From Komagataeibacter melomenusus (GTDB lineage Bacteria; Pseudomonadota; Alphaproteobacteria; Acetobacterales; Acetobacteraceae), in contig NZ_JABJWC010000022.1 in NCBI RefSeq assembly GCF_013155395.1, forward strand, positions 1-51,047: DNA of 51,047 nucleotides, written 5' to 3'. Both the position numbers and the translations under genes were made by a program. Positions within the stretch are counted from its first letter, which is position 1, and every line of letters begins with the position of its first letter. The notes under the pieces are model-generated. The model worked only from the letters and a program-made list of their open reading frames with translations, made no database searches and was not told where the DNA came from. Shown in pieces: positions 24,821 to 34,673 of this stretch.

Positions 24821-25888
24821 CTATGTTGGCGACGCAAGCCACGCCGCCAGTTGCCGGACCATGGATCTGGCGACACGACCCGCCCCCAGCAGGGTAGCGC
24901 ATGCAGGACCACACCAGGAGCCATAACCCAGCAGCCAGAGACGTGGCTCCCTGACGGCCTGCTGCCCGTTAACGCGGATCAGCCCGTCCGGCTCGATCAC
25001 GTCGAGTGGCGCAAATGCGGAGAGCGCGGGTCGGAAGCCGGTACACCAGATGATCGCGTCGATGGCTTCTTCCCGCCCGTCGGGCCAGACGACGCCCGTT
25101 GCGGTCATACGTACAAACGGGCGCACCGCGTGGAGCACGCCTCGCTCCCTGGTGGCGCGCACAGGTGGTACCATGACGATATCGCCAAAACCGCTGGCAG
25201 GCATGGCCGACGGGCCGCCGAGAACGCGAGCGGTCGCCCGCTCGAACAGAACCCGTCCATCCACGTCATCGGGCAGGAAGACGGGGTCATGCAGCGTGAC
25301 CCATGTTGCCTGAGCGACAAGCGACAGCTCCGCCATAATCTGTGCCCCGGAGTTGCCCCCACCCACCACCAGCACACGTCGGCCGGCAAAGGGCGCGGCA
25401 TTCCGGTAATGGCTGGAATGGAGTTGCGTCCCGCCGAAGAGGTCACGCCCCGCGACATCGGGAACAAAGGGGGCTGACCACGTACCGGTCGCCCCGATAA
25501 CCGCACGGCCAAGAAAATCACCCGCGCTGGTTCTGACAGTCAGAAGTTTTCCGTTCGCGCGCTCCACACACTCGACCATGACCGGACGGCGGATCGGCGG
25601 CGCATAGCGCGCCTCGTAGCGGTGCAGATAGTCCAACACCTCGTCACGGGTCGGATAGCCGCCATCCGGCGTGTCTGGCATCGGCCAGCCGGGCAGCGAA
25701 CTGTAGGACGCGGGTGAAAACAGATGCAGGGAGTCCCAGCCATGCACCCATGCACCACCCGCCTGCGTCCCGTTATCAAGAATGACGTAACGCAGTCCGG
25801 TCCGTCGTAGAAAATACGACGCGGCGAGGGCCGCCTGACCGCCTCCCACGATCACAACATCGAACTGTTCCGCCATTGCCCGGCTCAC
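24821..25888 (-). CDS. arsO: ArsO-type flavin-dependent monooxygenase
   Basis: A 355-residue FAD/NADPH enzyme. [21 protein letters not shown] is the FAD loop and [18 protein letters not shown] the NADPH loop. [20 protein letters not shown] is typical of the FMO-like proteins encoded in ars operons. The GTG start at 25888 overlaps the arsH stop as GTGA, so I prefer it to the ATG at 25876. It is the last gene of the minus-strand arsenic operon. ArsO has been linked to arsenic resistance, but its reaction is not settled. Confidence 0.8.
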   Translation of the reverse strand: MSRAMAEQFDVVIVGGGQAALAASYFLRRTGLRYVILDNGTQAGGAWVHGWDSLHLFSPASYSSLPGWPMPDTPDGGYPTRDEVLDYLHRYEARYAPPIRRPVMVECVERANGKLLTVRTSAGDFLGRAVIGATGTWSAPFVPDVAGRDLFGGTQLHSSHYRNAAPFAGRRVLVVGGGNSGAQIMAELSLVAQATWVTLHDPVFLPDDVDGRVLFERATARVLGGPSAMPASGFGDIVMVPPVRATRERGVLHAVRPFVRMTATGVVWPDGREEAIDAIIWCTGFRPALSAFAPLDVIEPDGLIRVNGQQAVREPRLWLLGYGSWCGPACATLLGAGRVARSMVRQLAAWLASPT

Positions 25889-26583
25889 AGACTTTCCGGG
25901 AGACGGAATTCCGCCTTGCGTTCGCTGTAGCGATCAACGAGGTAGTCGGTCCGGTCGCGCAGCAGCCATGTGAACTTCATCAGCTCCTCCATGACATCTA
26001 CCATCCGGTCATAGAGGGGGGATGGCTTCATCCGGTCATCGTCACCGAACTGGGTATAGGCCATCGGCACGCTGGACTGATTGGGGACGGTGAACATCCG
26101 CATCCACCGGCCCAGCACCCGTAGGGCATTGACGGAATTGAAGCTCTGCGATCCGCCCGAAACCTGCATGACCGCCAGCGTGCGGCCCTGCGTCGGGCGG
26201 ATCGAGCCTTCGGTCAGGGGCAACCAGTCGATCTGGTTCTTGAACACGGCAGTGATGTTGCCGTGCCGTTCGGGGCTGCACCAGACCTGGCCTTCAGACC
26301 AGATCGAGAGTTCCCGCAGTTCCCGCACCTTCGAATGACTTGCGGGCACGGAATCCGCTACCGGCAGGCCGGTCGGGTCGAACACCCGTGTCTCGGCCCC
26401 CAGCACCTTCAGGATGCGTTCTGCCTCAAGCACCAGCAACCGGCTGAAGGATCGGGGGCGCAAAGAGCCGTAGAGAAGAAGGATACGCGGCGGATGGTCA
26501 TCCCGTGGGTGTGGCTCAAGCCGCGCGAGGTCAATCCGTTCGAGATATTCAGGATGCAGGGCGGGCAGCTCAGATTCGGTCAT
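25885..26583 (-). CDS. arsH: ArsH NADPH-dependent FMN reductase / organoarsenical oxidase
   Basis: A 232-residue flavodoxin-fold protein. [17 protein letters not shown] is the FMN-binding loop, and [20 protein letters not shown] with [16 protein letters not shown] are conserved ArsH segments. ArsH oxidises trivalent methylarsenicals and has NADPH:FMN reductase activity. It begins 21 bases after arsB and overlaps arsO by 4 bases. Its length is normal for the family. Confidence 0.93.
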   Translation of the reverse strand: MTESELPALHPEYLERIDLARLEPHPRDDHPPRILLLYGSLRPRSFSRLLVLEAERILKVLGAETRVFDPTGLPVADSVPASHSKVRELRELSIWSEGQVWCSPERHGNITAVFKNQIDWLPLTEGSIRPTQGRTLAVMQVSGGSQSFNSVNALRVLGRWMRMFTVPNQSSVPMAYTQFGDDDRMKPSPLYDRMVDVMEELMKFTWLLRDRTDYLVDRYSERKAEFRLPESL

Positions 26584-26604
26584 AGATATCGGTCCCTTCG
26601 TGCA

Positions 26605-27900
26605 TTACGGATGGCTGATCCGGGGCAGCCACAGAGCCAGCGCCGCGAGTGTTGCCAGCAGGACGGGCGGCGTAATCGCCAGTCCAACTTTCATATACTG
26701 CCCCCATGTGACCCGATGGTTCTTGGATGCCAGCACATGCAGCCACAGCAGTGTTGCGAGACTACCAATCGGCGTGAATTTTGGCCCGAGGTCGCAGCCG
26801 ATGACGTTGGCATAGATCATCAGGTCGCGTGTCAGCGGCGTGATGTCGTGAGCCTGTTGGATCGCCAGCGCCCCGACCAGCACACTCGGCATATTGTTCA
26901 TGATGGACGACAGAACAGCCGCCAGAAAGCCGGTGCCGATGGTGGCCGTGAACGTCCCCTGATGGCCAAGCCAGACCAGTGCGGTCGCAAGGTAGTCAGT
27001 CAGCCCGGCATTGCGCAGCCCGTAGACCACCAGATACATGCCCAGGGAGAAGATCACGATCTGCCACGGGGCGCCCCGCAGCACCTTGCGAACAGGGATC
27101 ACCCGGCCATACCCGGCGACGAGCAACAGGGTTCCGGCGGCCAGGCAGGCTACGACACAGACCGGGATATGAAACGGCGCTGTCAGGAAATAGGCCGCCA
27201 GAACGAGGGCCAGCAGCGGAAATGCCGCCCGGAATACATGGTGGTCACGAATGGCCGTGGCAGGTGCGGGCAGTTCGGCGACGGGATAGGTCGCAGGCAC
27301 CTGCCGCCGGTACCACAGCCACAGGACGGCAAGCGTTGCACCAAGTGCTACCAGATCGACAGGGACCATGATCGCGGCATAGCGATCGAACGCAATGCCA
27401 AAGAAATTGGCGCTGACGATGTTCACCAGGTTGGAGATGACAAGCGGCAGGCTGGTGGTATCCGCGACGAAGCCAGTGGCGATAATAAAGGCCAGCGCCG
27501 CAGCAGGGCTGAGGCGAAGCTGCGTGAGGATGGCGATGACGATGGGCGTCAGCAGCAGGGCCGCGCCGTCATTGGCGAACACAGCCGCAATGGCCGCTCC
27601 CAGCACCACGATCAGCGGGAACAGCGTCCGGCCTCGCCCTTTGCCCCAGCGCACGACGTGCAGGGCGGCCCAATGGAAGAATCCGGCCTCATCCAGCAAC
27701 AGCGAGATGACGATCAGCGCGATAAAGGTAAAGGTTGCGTCCCAGACGATGTGCCAGACGACAGGAATGTCGTGCCAGTGGATCACGCCAGCCGCCAGGG
27801 CCACGGCGGCGCCTGCCATGGCACTCCAGCCGATACCCAGCCCCCGAGGCTGCCAGATGACAAAAACCAGCGTGGCAACGAAAATCAGAAGCGCCAGCAT
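26605..27900 (-). CDS. arsB: ArsB arsenite efflux transporter
   Basis: A 431-residue membrane protein with about 12 hydrophobic segments. The sequence [20 protein letters not shown] and the following [18 protein letters not shown] are ArsB/NhaD superfamily hallmarks with charged residues in the membrane. It expels arsenite from the cell, driven by proton motive force since no ArsA ATPase is present. The start overlaps the arsC stop by 3 bases. It is preferred over Acr3 because of the 12-span layout and motif. Confidence 0.92.
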   Translation of the reverse strand: MLALLIFVATLVFVIWQPRGLGIGWSAMAGAAVALAAGVIHWHDIPVVWHIVWDATFTFIALIVISLLLDEAGFFHWAALHVVRWGKGRGRTLFPLIVVLGAAIAAVFANDGAALLLTPIVIAILTQLRLSPAAALAFIIATGFVADTTSLPLVISNLVNIVSANFFGIAFDRYAAIMVPVDLVALGATLAVLWLWYRRQVPATYPVAELPAPATAIRDHHVFRAAFPLLALVLAAYFLTAPFHIPVCVVACLAAGTLLLVAGYGRVIPVRKVLRGAPWQIVIFSLGMYLVVYGLRNAGLTDYLATALVWLGHQGTFTATIGTGFLAAVLSSIMNNMPSVLVGALAIQQAHDITPLTRDLMIYANVIGCDLGPKFTPIGSLATLLWLHVLASKNHRVTWGQYMKVGLAITPPVLLATLAALALWLPRISHP

Positions 27901-28829
27901 CAGACGATCCGCTTGCCGGATTCATCGACGATCTTCTCCCCGTCCTCTTTGACGAAAGCGCCTCTCTGCGGGTTGGGCAGGATGTCCAGAACCACCTCGG
28001 ACGGACGGCAGAGTGCCGTACCCAGCGGGGTGACGACGATGGGCCGGTTGATCAGGATTGGATGCGCCATCATGGCGTCGATTAGGTCGTCATCGCTCAA
28101 GGCCGGATTATCGAGGCCAAGCTCATCATAGGGCGTGCCCTTGCGCCGCAGGAGATCGCGAACCGAGATCCCCATGCGCGTGATCAGACTGACCAGTTCG
28201 GCGCGCGATGGCGGTGTTTTGAGGTATTCGATGATGGTTGGCTCGATCCCCGTATTTCGGATCAGGGCAAGCGTATTGCGCGATGTGCCGCAATCCGGGT
28301 TATGATAGATCGTGACGCCGGTTGGCTCGATGCCAATGTCGCGCAATTTCGTCACCAGACTTGCAGTCGCAAGCTTGGCCAGCGGCAATGCGACAAGCAG
28401 GGAAATCCGGTTCTTCAGACCCTTGAACGCCGAGACGAACGCTCGCTCCCGGTCGGCATCGGTTCCCGAAACATTACTCGGATCGGGAATGCCCCAATGG
28501 GCCGTGATGGGTTTCCCCGGCCATACCGGACAGACTTCTCCAGCAGCGTCATCGCAGACGGTAAAAACGAAATCCATAACGGGAGCGTTCGCAACAGCAA
28601 ACTCATCCCAGGGCTTGGAACGCAGTCCCTCGGTCGGGTAGTCGAAGTTCGCCAGCACTTTCAAGGCGAGAGGATTGACCTGCCCCTTGGGATGGCTACC
28701 GGCGGAGAAGACCCTGAACTGGCCGGCACCATCCTTGCGCAGGATGCTCTCGGCCAAGATTGAACGTGCGGAATTACCCGTACACAGAAACAAGACATTG
28801 AAGACGCGATCGGTCATTGGGGGGCTCAC
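27900..28829 (-). CDS. arsC: Fused arsenate reductase: LMW-phosphatase-type ArsC plus glutaredoxin-type ArsC
   Basis: A 309-residue fusion. Residues 9-165 are a low-molecular-weight phosphatase-type arsenate reductase with the P-loop CTGNSARS (Cys16, Arg22) and the general acid in PDPSN (about 116). Residues 172-309 are a glutaredoxin-dependent ArsC with [11 protein letters not shown] (Cys180), [14 protein letters not shown], and two Arg in NRPIVV and CRPSEVV. Both active sites look complete. It converts arsenate to arsenite for ArsB. The GTG start at 28829 overlaps the arsR stop (GTGA); an ATG lies at 28817. Either half could have become regulatory. Confidence 0.88.
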   Translation of the reverse strand: MSPPMTDRVFNVLFLCTGNSARSILAESILRKDGAGQFRVFSAGSHPKGQVNPLALKVLANFDYPTEGLRSKPWDEFAVANAPVMDFVFTVCDDAAGEVCPVWPGKPITAHWGIPDPSNVSGTDADRERAFVSAFKGLKNRISLLVALPLAKLATASLVTKLRDIGIEPTGVTIYHNPDCGTSRNTLALIRNTGIEPTIIEYLKTPPSRAELVSLITRMGISVRDLLRRKGTPYDELGLDNPALSDDDLIDAMMAHPILINRPIVVTPLGTALCRPSEVVLDILPNPQRGAFVKEDGEKIVDESGKRIV

Positions 28830-29167
28830 TCGGATGGGCAGCAGGACGACAGTTCTGCAACCAGTGGCTCACAAAGTTCAGGGCTTTGCCCGCAGCAGTC
28901 CTTGACGAGAAACAGCATCAGTTCCCGTAGGCGCGGCAGGCAGGCACGATAGACAATCACACGGCTATGGCGCTGCGAGGTCAGCAGGCCAGCACGGGTC
29001 AGAGTGGCGAGATGGGCCGAGATCGTGTTCTGCGGGACATCGAGATGCCGCGCGACGTCTCCGGCCGGCAGCCCGTTCGGTTCGTGGCGCACCAGCAGGC
29101 GGAAGATTTCCAGCCGCGTGGACTGCGACAGGGCGCCGAGTGCGGCAAGGGCGGATTCTGTATCCAT
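28826..29167 (-). CDS. arsR: ArsR/SmtB-family arsenite-responsive repressor
   Basis: A 113-residue winged-helix repressor. RLEIFRLLVRHEP and VPQNTISAHLATLTRAGLL are the DNA-binding core. The C-terminal cysteines (Cys91, Cys92, Cys99 and Cys109-110) form a cluster like the arsenite site of the Acidithiobacillus-type ArsR rather than the E. coli site in the DNA-binding helix. It would release DNA on binding As(III). First gene of the ars operon; overlaps arsC by 4 bases. Confidence 0.92.
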   Translation of the reverse strand: MDTESALAALGALSQSTRLEIFRLLVRHEPNGLPAGDVARHLDVPQNTISAHLATLTRAGLLTSQRHSRVIVYRACLPRLRELMLFLVKDCCGQSPELCEPLVAELSSCCPSE

Positions 29168-29171
29168 AAAT

Positions 29172-29194
29172 CGACGATCACGGATATGTTGTCG
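29172..29194 (-). promoter_or_regulatory. Putative ArsR operator
   Basis: Just upstream of arsR lies an imperfect dyad CGACGA...TTGTCG (29172-29177 and 29189-29194), with a minus-strand TTGACT nearby (about 29200). The position fits an operator over the promoter of the ars operon; the dyad is weak. Confidence 0.4.
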
Positions 29195-29420
29195 TAAGTC
29201 AAGCTATTCTATGTGAGAAAACAGAGATCAGGACCGTCGGCTTCGTTAATTTTGATGCTCAGACCAGACCTTCCGCCCTCCCCCCCCTTTCCTGCCGGGA
29301 AAAGGCCGCGGATTTTGGGTGCGTCCGGGGCCTTCAGAGTCAGAGGGCTGCGCGGATTTTCGTGACGGGTTGAGAGGATGGGAGAGAGTCTCCTGTTCGC
29401 CCGTCATGGAGTGTTTCGCC

Positions 29421-31493
29421 ATGGCGACCGCTATTCCCAAAATCAGCCTGAGTTCGTCCCGCGACATCCCCTTCAACCGGTTGGTGCTGTCCCAGTCCAA
29501 CGTGCGGCGTGTGAAGTCCGGCCTGTCGATTGAGGAACTGGCCCGCGACATCGAGCGCCGCGGGTTGCTGCAGAGCCTTAACGTCCGCCCCGTCCTTGAT
29601 GATGCTGGTGTCGAAACCGGCAGCTATGAAGTGCCTGCCGGTGGGCGTCGTTTCCGTGCCCTCGAACTGCTGGTGAAGCAGAAGAAACTGGCTAAGACGG
29701 CGCCCGTGCCGTGCGTCGTGCGCGAGGCCGGATCGGCCATCCTTGCCGAGGATGATTCCCTTGCCGAAAATGTTCAGCGCGTGGCCCTGCATCCGCTGGA
29801 CCAGTTCCGTGCCTTCCGTGACATGCTGGAGAAAGGCATGTCCGAGGAGGAAGTCGCCGCAGCGTTCTTCGTCGCACCGACCGTGGTCAGACAGCGCCTG
29901 CGGCTGATGACCGTGTCCGACAAGCTGCTGGATATCTATGAGCAGGACGGCATGAACCTGGAGAAGCTGATGGCCTTTTCCATCAGCGATGACCATGCCC
30001 GCCAGGAGCAGGTCTGGGAGATTGTCAGCCAGAGCCATAACCGCGAGCCCTATGTTATTCGCCGCATGCTGACGGAGAAAACCGTGCGGGCTTCGGACCG
30101 TCGCGTGCGCTTCGTCGGACTGGACACCTATCTCGCGGCCGGTGGGCCTATCATGCGCGACCTGTTCGAGGCCGATGACGGCGGCTGGCTGCAGGATCCG
30201 GCCATTCTGGACCGGCTGGTCATGGAAAAGCTGCAGGAGGCGGCTGAACAGGTCCGCGCCGAGGGCTGGAAGTGGGTCGAAACCGCCCTGTCGTTCCCAT
30301 GGGGGCACACAAGGCAGTTCGTCGAGATCGATGGCACGGAAGTGCCCCTGACCGATGAAGAGACAGCCCGTCTTGAAGCCCTGCGTGCCGAGCAGGAAGC
30401 CATCGAGGCTGAATACGCCCAGGCCGATGAATACCCTGATGAGGTGGATGCACAGCTGGGCGAGATCGAACAGGCCATTCTTGCCCTGGAAGCCCGTCCC
30501 CTCGCATTCGATCCCGCTGACATGGCGCGGGCCGGGGCCTTCGTCAGCCTTGCCAGCGATGGCACGCTGCAGGTGGAGCGGGGCTTCGTCCTACCCGAGG
30601 ACATGCCGACTGAGCCGGAAGAGACCGATGATGCGGGCAGCGCCGATGAATACGATCGCCCCGCATATGATGGGCAGGACCATGATAGCACAGGCCATGG
30701 TTATCAGGAGGGCGACAACATCGCTCCCGACGTCGAGCCCGAGGAAGAAGACGGGATCAAACCACTGCCTGACCGGCTTCTCACTGAACTGACGGCCTGG
30801 CGCACGCTCGCCCTGCGGGATGCTTTTGCCAGCAACCCGCACATCGCGCTGACCGAAATGCTGCATACGCTGGTGCGTGATGTTTACTGGCAGACATCGG
30901 GTGCGGACTGCCTGGAAGCCTATGTCCGGGAAATTTCTCTGCCGGTCCATTCGCCCGATATGCCGGGCAGTGTGCCGGCCCACGCGCTGCGCCAGCGCAA
31001 CGAAGGCTGGAAGCACGACCTGCCCGATGACGAGGATGCGCTGTGGCGCTGGATCGACGGGCTGGACGATGCCAGTCGAATGGCTCTGCTGGCGCATTGC
31101 CTGTCCTTCGGGGTCAACGCACTCTACGAGCGCATGCCCGCCTACGGCGCGGTGTCTCAGCGCAGCGTCACCGAGCGCCTCAAGCGGGCCGATCGTCTGG
31201 CGTCGGCCCTCAGCCTTGATCTGGTTGAGGCGGGCTGGCAGCCGACGGTCGAGAACTATCTCGGCCGGGTGACCAAGGCGCGCATCCTGCAGGCGGTGCG
31301 GGAAGCACGCGGTGACGAGGCGGCTGACCGTATTGCCCACCTGAAAAAGCCCGACATGGCGCGCGAGGCCGAGCGGCTGCTGGATGGTTCGGGCTGGCTG
31401 CCCGAGGCGTTGCGCACGGCAGGAGGTGCAGAGCAAGTGCCGGTTGAAACGGCAACGGTGGACGAGGGTATGGAGGCCATCGCCGCCGAGTAA
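29421..31493 (+). CDS. ParB-like nuclease-domain protein of the mobile backbone
   Basis: A 690-residue protein from the ATG at 29421 (MATAIPKISLSSSRDIPFNR). Residues 10-110 form a ParB/Srx-like domain with GGRRFRALELLVKQK and DDSLAENVQR, a helix-turn-helix region follows (SEEEVAAAFFVAPTVVRQRLRL), and a long acidic and unrecognised C-terminal part (about 350-690) is present. Its size exceeds canonical plasmid ParB (about 300-350). It could be a partition protein or a regulator or nuclease of the element. No ParA ATPase is visible in the window. A strong terminator follows. Confidence 0.8.
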   Translation: MATAIPKISLSSSRDIPFNRLVLSQSNVRRVKSGLSIEELARDIERRGLLQSLNVRPVLDDAGVETGSYEVPAGGRRFRALELLVKQKKLAKTAPVPCVVREAGSAILAEDDSLAENVQRVALHPLDQFRAFRDMLEKGMSEEEVAAAFFVAPTVVRQRLRLMTVSDKLLDIYEQDGMNLEKLMAFSISDDHARQEQVWEIVSQSHNREPYVIRRMLTEKTVRASDRRVRFVGLDTYLAAGGPIMRDLFEADDGGWLQDPAILDRLVMEKLQEAAEQVRAEGWKWVETALSFPWGHTRQFVEIDGTEVPLTDEETARLEALRAEQEAIEAEYAQADEYPDEVDAQLGEIEQAILALEARPLAFDPADMARAGAFVSLASDGTLQVERGFVLPEDMPTEPEETDDAGSADEYDRPAYDGQDHDSTGHGYQEGDNIAPDVEPEEEDGIKPLPDRLLTELTAWRTLALRDAFASNPHIALTEMLHTLVRDVYWQTSGADCLEAYVREISLPVHSPDMPGSVPAHALRQRNEGWKHDLPDDEDALWRWIDGLDDASRMALLAHCLSFGVNALYERMPAYGAVSQRSVTERLKRADRLASALSLDLVEAGWQPTVENYLGRVTKARILQAVREARGDEAADRIAHLKKPDMAREAERLLDGSGWLPEALRTAGGAEQVPVETATVDEGMEAIAAE

Positions 31494-31520
31494 CCCTTAT
31501 GAGGTCTGGAACTTTGAGAC

Positions 31521-31553
31521 AGCGGCTTCCGGGCACCGGAAGCCGCTTTTTTT
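31521..31553 (+). terminator. Terminator after the ParB-like gene
   Basis: A perfect 12-bp stem (31521-31532 with 31536-31547), 3-base loop and seven T residues to 31553. It lies 27 bases after the stop codon. Confidence 0.92.
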
Positions 31554-31631
31554 ATGTCCGGCGCCCCGGAAAGAGGGAGAGGGCGGCTTCGCCTTCTGTG
31601 CCGAATAACCGGCATCAGAGGAGAGTTTTCC

Positions 31632-32834
31632 ATGACCACAGCCACCATCCTGCCCCCTGCGTCCCGTGGCGCCGCATCTGGCGGTTTCCGGATTGATCCC
31701 TCCCGTGGCGAACGCAGCACCCGCGTATCGTCCGAATGGTTCTCGCGCCCCGATGACGAGCGGTATCTCTCGCTGTCCGACCTGCATGCCGCGACCCTGG
31801 CGCGGGCGGATCGGGCTACGGCCCGCACTGTCGAGAGCCGCGCCATCCGTGTGGAAGCATCCCGCGACAATACCGAGCGCCTGACCTTGACCGTGCCGGG
31901 GCAGAATGAGCCGATCGCGCCCACCCACTGGTCCTTTGGCCAGATGTGCAGTCTGGTCGGCGCACCATCGTCCTATCTGCGTAACCTTCCGGCCCCACTG
32001 GCGGCGATCAATTTGCAGCATGGGCTGCTGTCGCATCGCGCCGAACTGGTGAAAACGCTGGAAACCGAGGACGGGCGTGTGGAACTGCGCGCCGTGACGG
32101 GGCCAGATTACGGCCGCATCTGGGACCACGAACTGGTTGGTGCAGTACAGAAAATTGCCGGTGACGGCACAGGCGATACCAACTGGAAGGTGCCGGGCGT
32201 TATCGACTGGGCGACCATGACCCATAATCCCTATGTCGACATCACGAAGGAGACCACGACGCTCTACGCATCGGATCGCGATGTCTTCCTGTTTCTGGTC
32301 GACGACACGCATCCGATCGAGGCCGGACGCCTGCCCAATGGCGATCCCGATCTCTATTTCCGGGGCTTCTATGCCTGGAATTCGGAAGTCGGAAGTAAAA
32401 GTCTCGGTATTGCGTCGTTTTATCTACGCGGAGTGTGCCAAAATAGAATGCTCTGGGGCGTGGAAAATTTCGAACAGATCACGATCCGGCATAGCAAGTT
32501 TGCCGCCTTGCGCTTTGTGCATCAGGCGACACCGGCGCTCCGGAATTTCGCTACGGCCAGCCCGGCCTCGTTCGTCTCCGGCATTCAGGCGTCACGTCGT
32601 GCGCTGGTTGCCAGAACAGATGACGATCGGGAAAGTTTCCTGCGTCGTCGTGGGTTCTCCAAACCGGAAACCACCAGGATCATCGAAACTGTGCTGCACG
32701 AGGAGGGACGCAAGCCCGAGAGCGTGTTCGATTTCGTACAGGGAATTACGGCGTTGGCCCGTACGAAAACCAACCAGGACACACGACTGGATCTGGAGGG
32801 CAGGGCACGCAAGCTGATGGAGAAGGTCGGATGA
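31632..32834 (+). CDS. DUF932 plasmid/phage-related protein
   Basis: A 400-residue protein from the ATG at 31632. DRDVFLFLVDDTHPIEAG, YFRGFYAWNSEVGSKSLG and RMLWGVENFEQITIRHSK are characteristic of DUF932, a family common on plasmids and phages of unknown function. It stands between two terminators as its own unit behind the ParB-like gene, an order I recall from alphaproteobacterial conjugative elements. No enzymatic motif is evident. Confidence 0.82.
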   Translation: MTTATILPPASRGAASGGFRIDPSRGERSTRVSSEWFSRPDDERYLSLSDLHAATLARADRATARTVESRAIRVEASRDNTERLTLTVPGQNEPIAPTHWSFGQMCSLVGAPSSYLRNLPAPLAAINLQHGLLSHRAELVKTLETEDGRVELRAVTGPDYGRIWDHELVGAVQKIAGDGTGDTNWKVPGVIDWATMTHNPYVDITKETTTLYASDRDVFLFLVDDTHPIEAGRLPNGDPDLYFRGFYAWNSEVGSKSLGIASFYLRGVCQNRMLWGVENFEQITIRHSKFAALRFVHQATPALRNFATASPASFVSGIQASRRALVARTDDDRESFLRRRGFSKPETTRIIETVLHEEGRKPESVFDFVQGITALARTKTNQDTRLDLEGRARKLMEKVG

Positions 32835-32871
32835 GCGGGCCTGTCATCAGAAAGTGGCGTGGTGGGGAAGG

Positions 32872-32898
32872 GGCGGCGGACAGGGGCCGCCGCCTTTT
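32872..32898. terminator. Convergent-gene terminator between DUF932 and HU genes
   Basis: GGCGGCGG (32872-32879) pairs with CCGCCGCC (32887-32894), followed by TTTT. It lies between a plus-strand and a minus-strand gene end and may serve the plus strand mainly. Confidence 0.7.
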
Positions 32899-32911
32899 GC
32901 CTGTCGGCAGG

Positions 32912-33187
32912 TCAGTCGTTCAGGCTGTCCTTGAGCGCCTTGGCAGGCGTGAAGGCCAGCTTGCGCGAGGCCGCGATCTGGATGGTCGCACCCGTGGCCG
33001 GGTTGCGGCCTTCGCGGGCGGCGACTTCCCTGACCTTGAACTTGCCGAAGTTCGGCAGGGTGATTTCATCACCGGCCTTGGCGGCGGCGGTCATCGCTTC
33101 GATCAGTGCGTCCAGCACCTTGCGGGTATCGGTTTTGCTCGTGTCGGTGGTGGTGGCGATATGATCGACCAGATCGGCAATCTTCAT
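32912..33187 (-). CDS. HU-family nucleoid protein
   Basis: A 91-residue DNA-bending protein from the ATG at 33187 with AAGGATAG upstream; an earlier in-frame ATG exists at 33205. KIADLVDHIATTTDTSKTDTRKVLDALIEA is the dimerisation part. The DNA-binding arms contain GRNPATGATIQIAASRKLAF, the HU signature. Element-encoded HU proteins are thought to keep foreign DNA compatible with host chromatin or to aid replication. It is convergent with DUF932 and divergent from the Toprim gene. Confidence 0.93.
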   Translation of the reverse strand: MKIADLVDHIATTTDTSKTDTRKVLDALIEAMTAAAKAGDEITLPNFGKFKVREVAAREGRNPATGATIQIAASRKLAFTPAKALKDSLND

Positions 33188-33276
33188 GAAACTATCCTTT
33201 TGCATTCGGGCCTGTGCCCGTTGCCTCTGCCGTTACGGGGGAATCATGGCGGCATCAAGCCTGCAGGGAGGGTGAG

Positions 33277-34356
33277 ATGACAGATACGCAGTCATGGGAT
33301 GCTGGCGATCTGGCCCGCAGGCTGGCTGAAAATGCCGAGGCGGTCTGTTGGCATTACCTCTCGGCCGGGCGACGGCACGGCAATTACTGGCTGGTCGGCG
33401 ACGTCCACAACACGCCGGGACGGTCGCTCTATGTCCGCCTGCATGGTGGACCGGACGGCCGTGGCCGTGCGGGGAAATGGACGGATGGCGCGACAGGACA
33501 GCACGGCGATCTGCTCGACATCATCCGTGAAAGCCTCGGGCTGCTGGATTTTCGCGATGTCGCCGACGAGGCCCGGCGCTTTCTCTGCCTGCCGCAACCA
33601 CAGCCACGACAGCCCCCGGATCGCGGCCGCTCCCATGCGTTCAGCCACGATACTTCGGGGCAGGCATCTGGCACCGCAGACGCCGCACGTCGGCTCTGGT
33701 CCATGTCCCGCCCTATCGTCAGCACATTGGCGGAAACCTGGCTGCGGCATCGTCACCTGACACGTCTGACGGACCTGTCATCCTTGCGTTTCCACCCGGA
33801 TTGCTACTATCGTGCCGATACCGACAGTCCGACCGAGACCTGGCCCGCGATGATCTCCGCCGTGACCGACCTTGCTGGCCGTGTTACCGGCGTCCATCGC
33901 ACTTGGCTGGCGCGCGACGGACGCGGCAAGGCGCCCGTCGCCAAGCCCCGTCGGGCCATGGGCGACCTGCTTGGCAACGCCGTGCGCTTTGGCACGGTGT
34001 CCGACGTTCTGGCGGCGGGCGAGGGGATCGAGACGGTGCTCTCGCTCCATGAAATCACGCCCGATCTGCCGCTGGCCGCCTGCCTGTCCTCGGCGCATCT
34101 CGCCGCCATGGTGTTTCCAAATACGCTGCGGCGCCTTTACGTGCTGCGCGATGACGATCCCGCCGGGGACCATGCGGTGACGACCCTGCAGGACCGGACG
34201 CAGGAGGCCGGGATCGAGTGCCTCGTGCTGTCACCGCGTCTGGCGGATTTCAACGATGATCTCCGCTATCTCGGGCGTGGCGCAATGCGGGCGATCCTGC
34301 ATCCCCAGCTTGCCCCGCAGGATGTGGCGCGGTTCCTGCATCCGGTCACACACTGA
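33277..34356 (+). CDS. Toprim-domain protein (plasmid primase/helicase-like)
   Basis: A 359-residue protein. The N-terminal half (GNYWLVGDVHNTPGRSLYVRL) resembles the primase-associated region of plasmid Toprim proteins. The Toprim fold follows, with the Glu in AAGEGIETVLSL (about residue 249) and the acidic RRLYVLRDDDPAGDHAV (about 292). It may synthesise primers during transfer replication, or act as a nickase. No helicase domain follows. The start has GGGAGGGTGAG upstream. About 317 bases downstream hold no gene except a hairpin repeat. Confidence 0.8.
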   Translation: MTDTQSWDAGDLARRLAENAEAVCWHYLSAGRRHGNYWLVGDVHNTPGRSLYVRLHGGPDGRGRAGKWTDGATGQHGDLLDIIRESLGLLDFRDVADEARRFLCLPQPQPRQPPDRGRSHAFSHDTSGQASGTADAARRLWSMSRPIVSTLAETWLRHRHLTRLTDLSSLRFHPDCYYRADTDSPTETWPAMISAVTDLAGRVTGVHRTWLARDGRGKAPVAKPRRAMGDLLGNAVRFGTVSDVLAAGEGIETVLSLHEITPDLPLAACLSSAHLAAMVFPNTLRRLYVLRDDDPAGDHAVTTLQDRTQEAGIECLVLSPRLADFNDDLRYLGRGAMRAILHPQLAPQDVARFLHPVTH

Positions 34357-34483
34357 GGTGGGCCGGGAAGGTGGTGTGAGGGTCAGCTTCTTTCCGGTGT
34401 GGCGCGGGGCTGTCCCGTTTCCGGATGAGGCGCGCCCGCGTCCTTTCAGGAAGGGGAGCGGGCGTCAGCCAGGCCGGGCCTGC

Positions 34484-34560
34484 AATGGCGGAGCCGGCTA
34501 TTTTCCGCCGCGCGTGCCGCGCTTTGCATCGCGAAGCAAAATAGCCGTCTCCCTGCCATC
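34484..34560. repeat. Intergenic hairpin repeat A
   Basis: CGGCTATTTT (34495-34504) and its exact complement (34538-34547) lie within longer, nearly paired arms, with further small stems inside. The stretch 34357-34673 otherwise has no gene. The flank CCCTGCC(A)TCC...CTGCG...CGGCC also follows hairpin B at 36251 onward. Confidence 0.6.
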
Positions 34561-34673
34561 CTTCACTGCGTTCCGGCCGCGCGCGAGCGAGCGGTTCCGG
34601 CCCGGCCTTCATCTGCCGCTATCCGCCCCCGGAAAGGCCGCGAGGGGCGCGGCCGAGACCGGAGGACAGACCC

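Noticed and set aside
26263-28131. 622-codon plus-strand frame antisense to arsB, arsC and arsH
   Set aside because: It is a shadow of well-supported ars genes. Its protein is rich in Gln, Arg and Asp with no family features.
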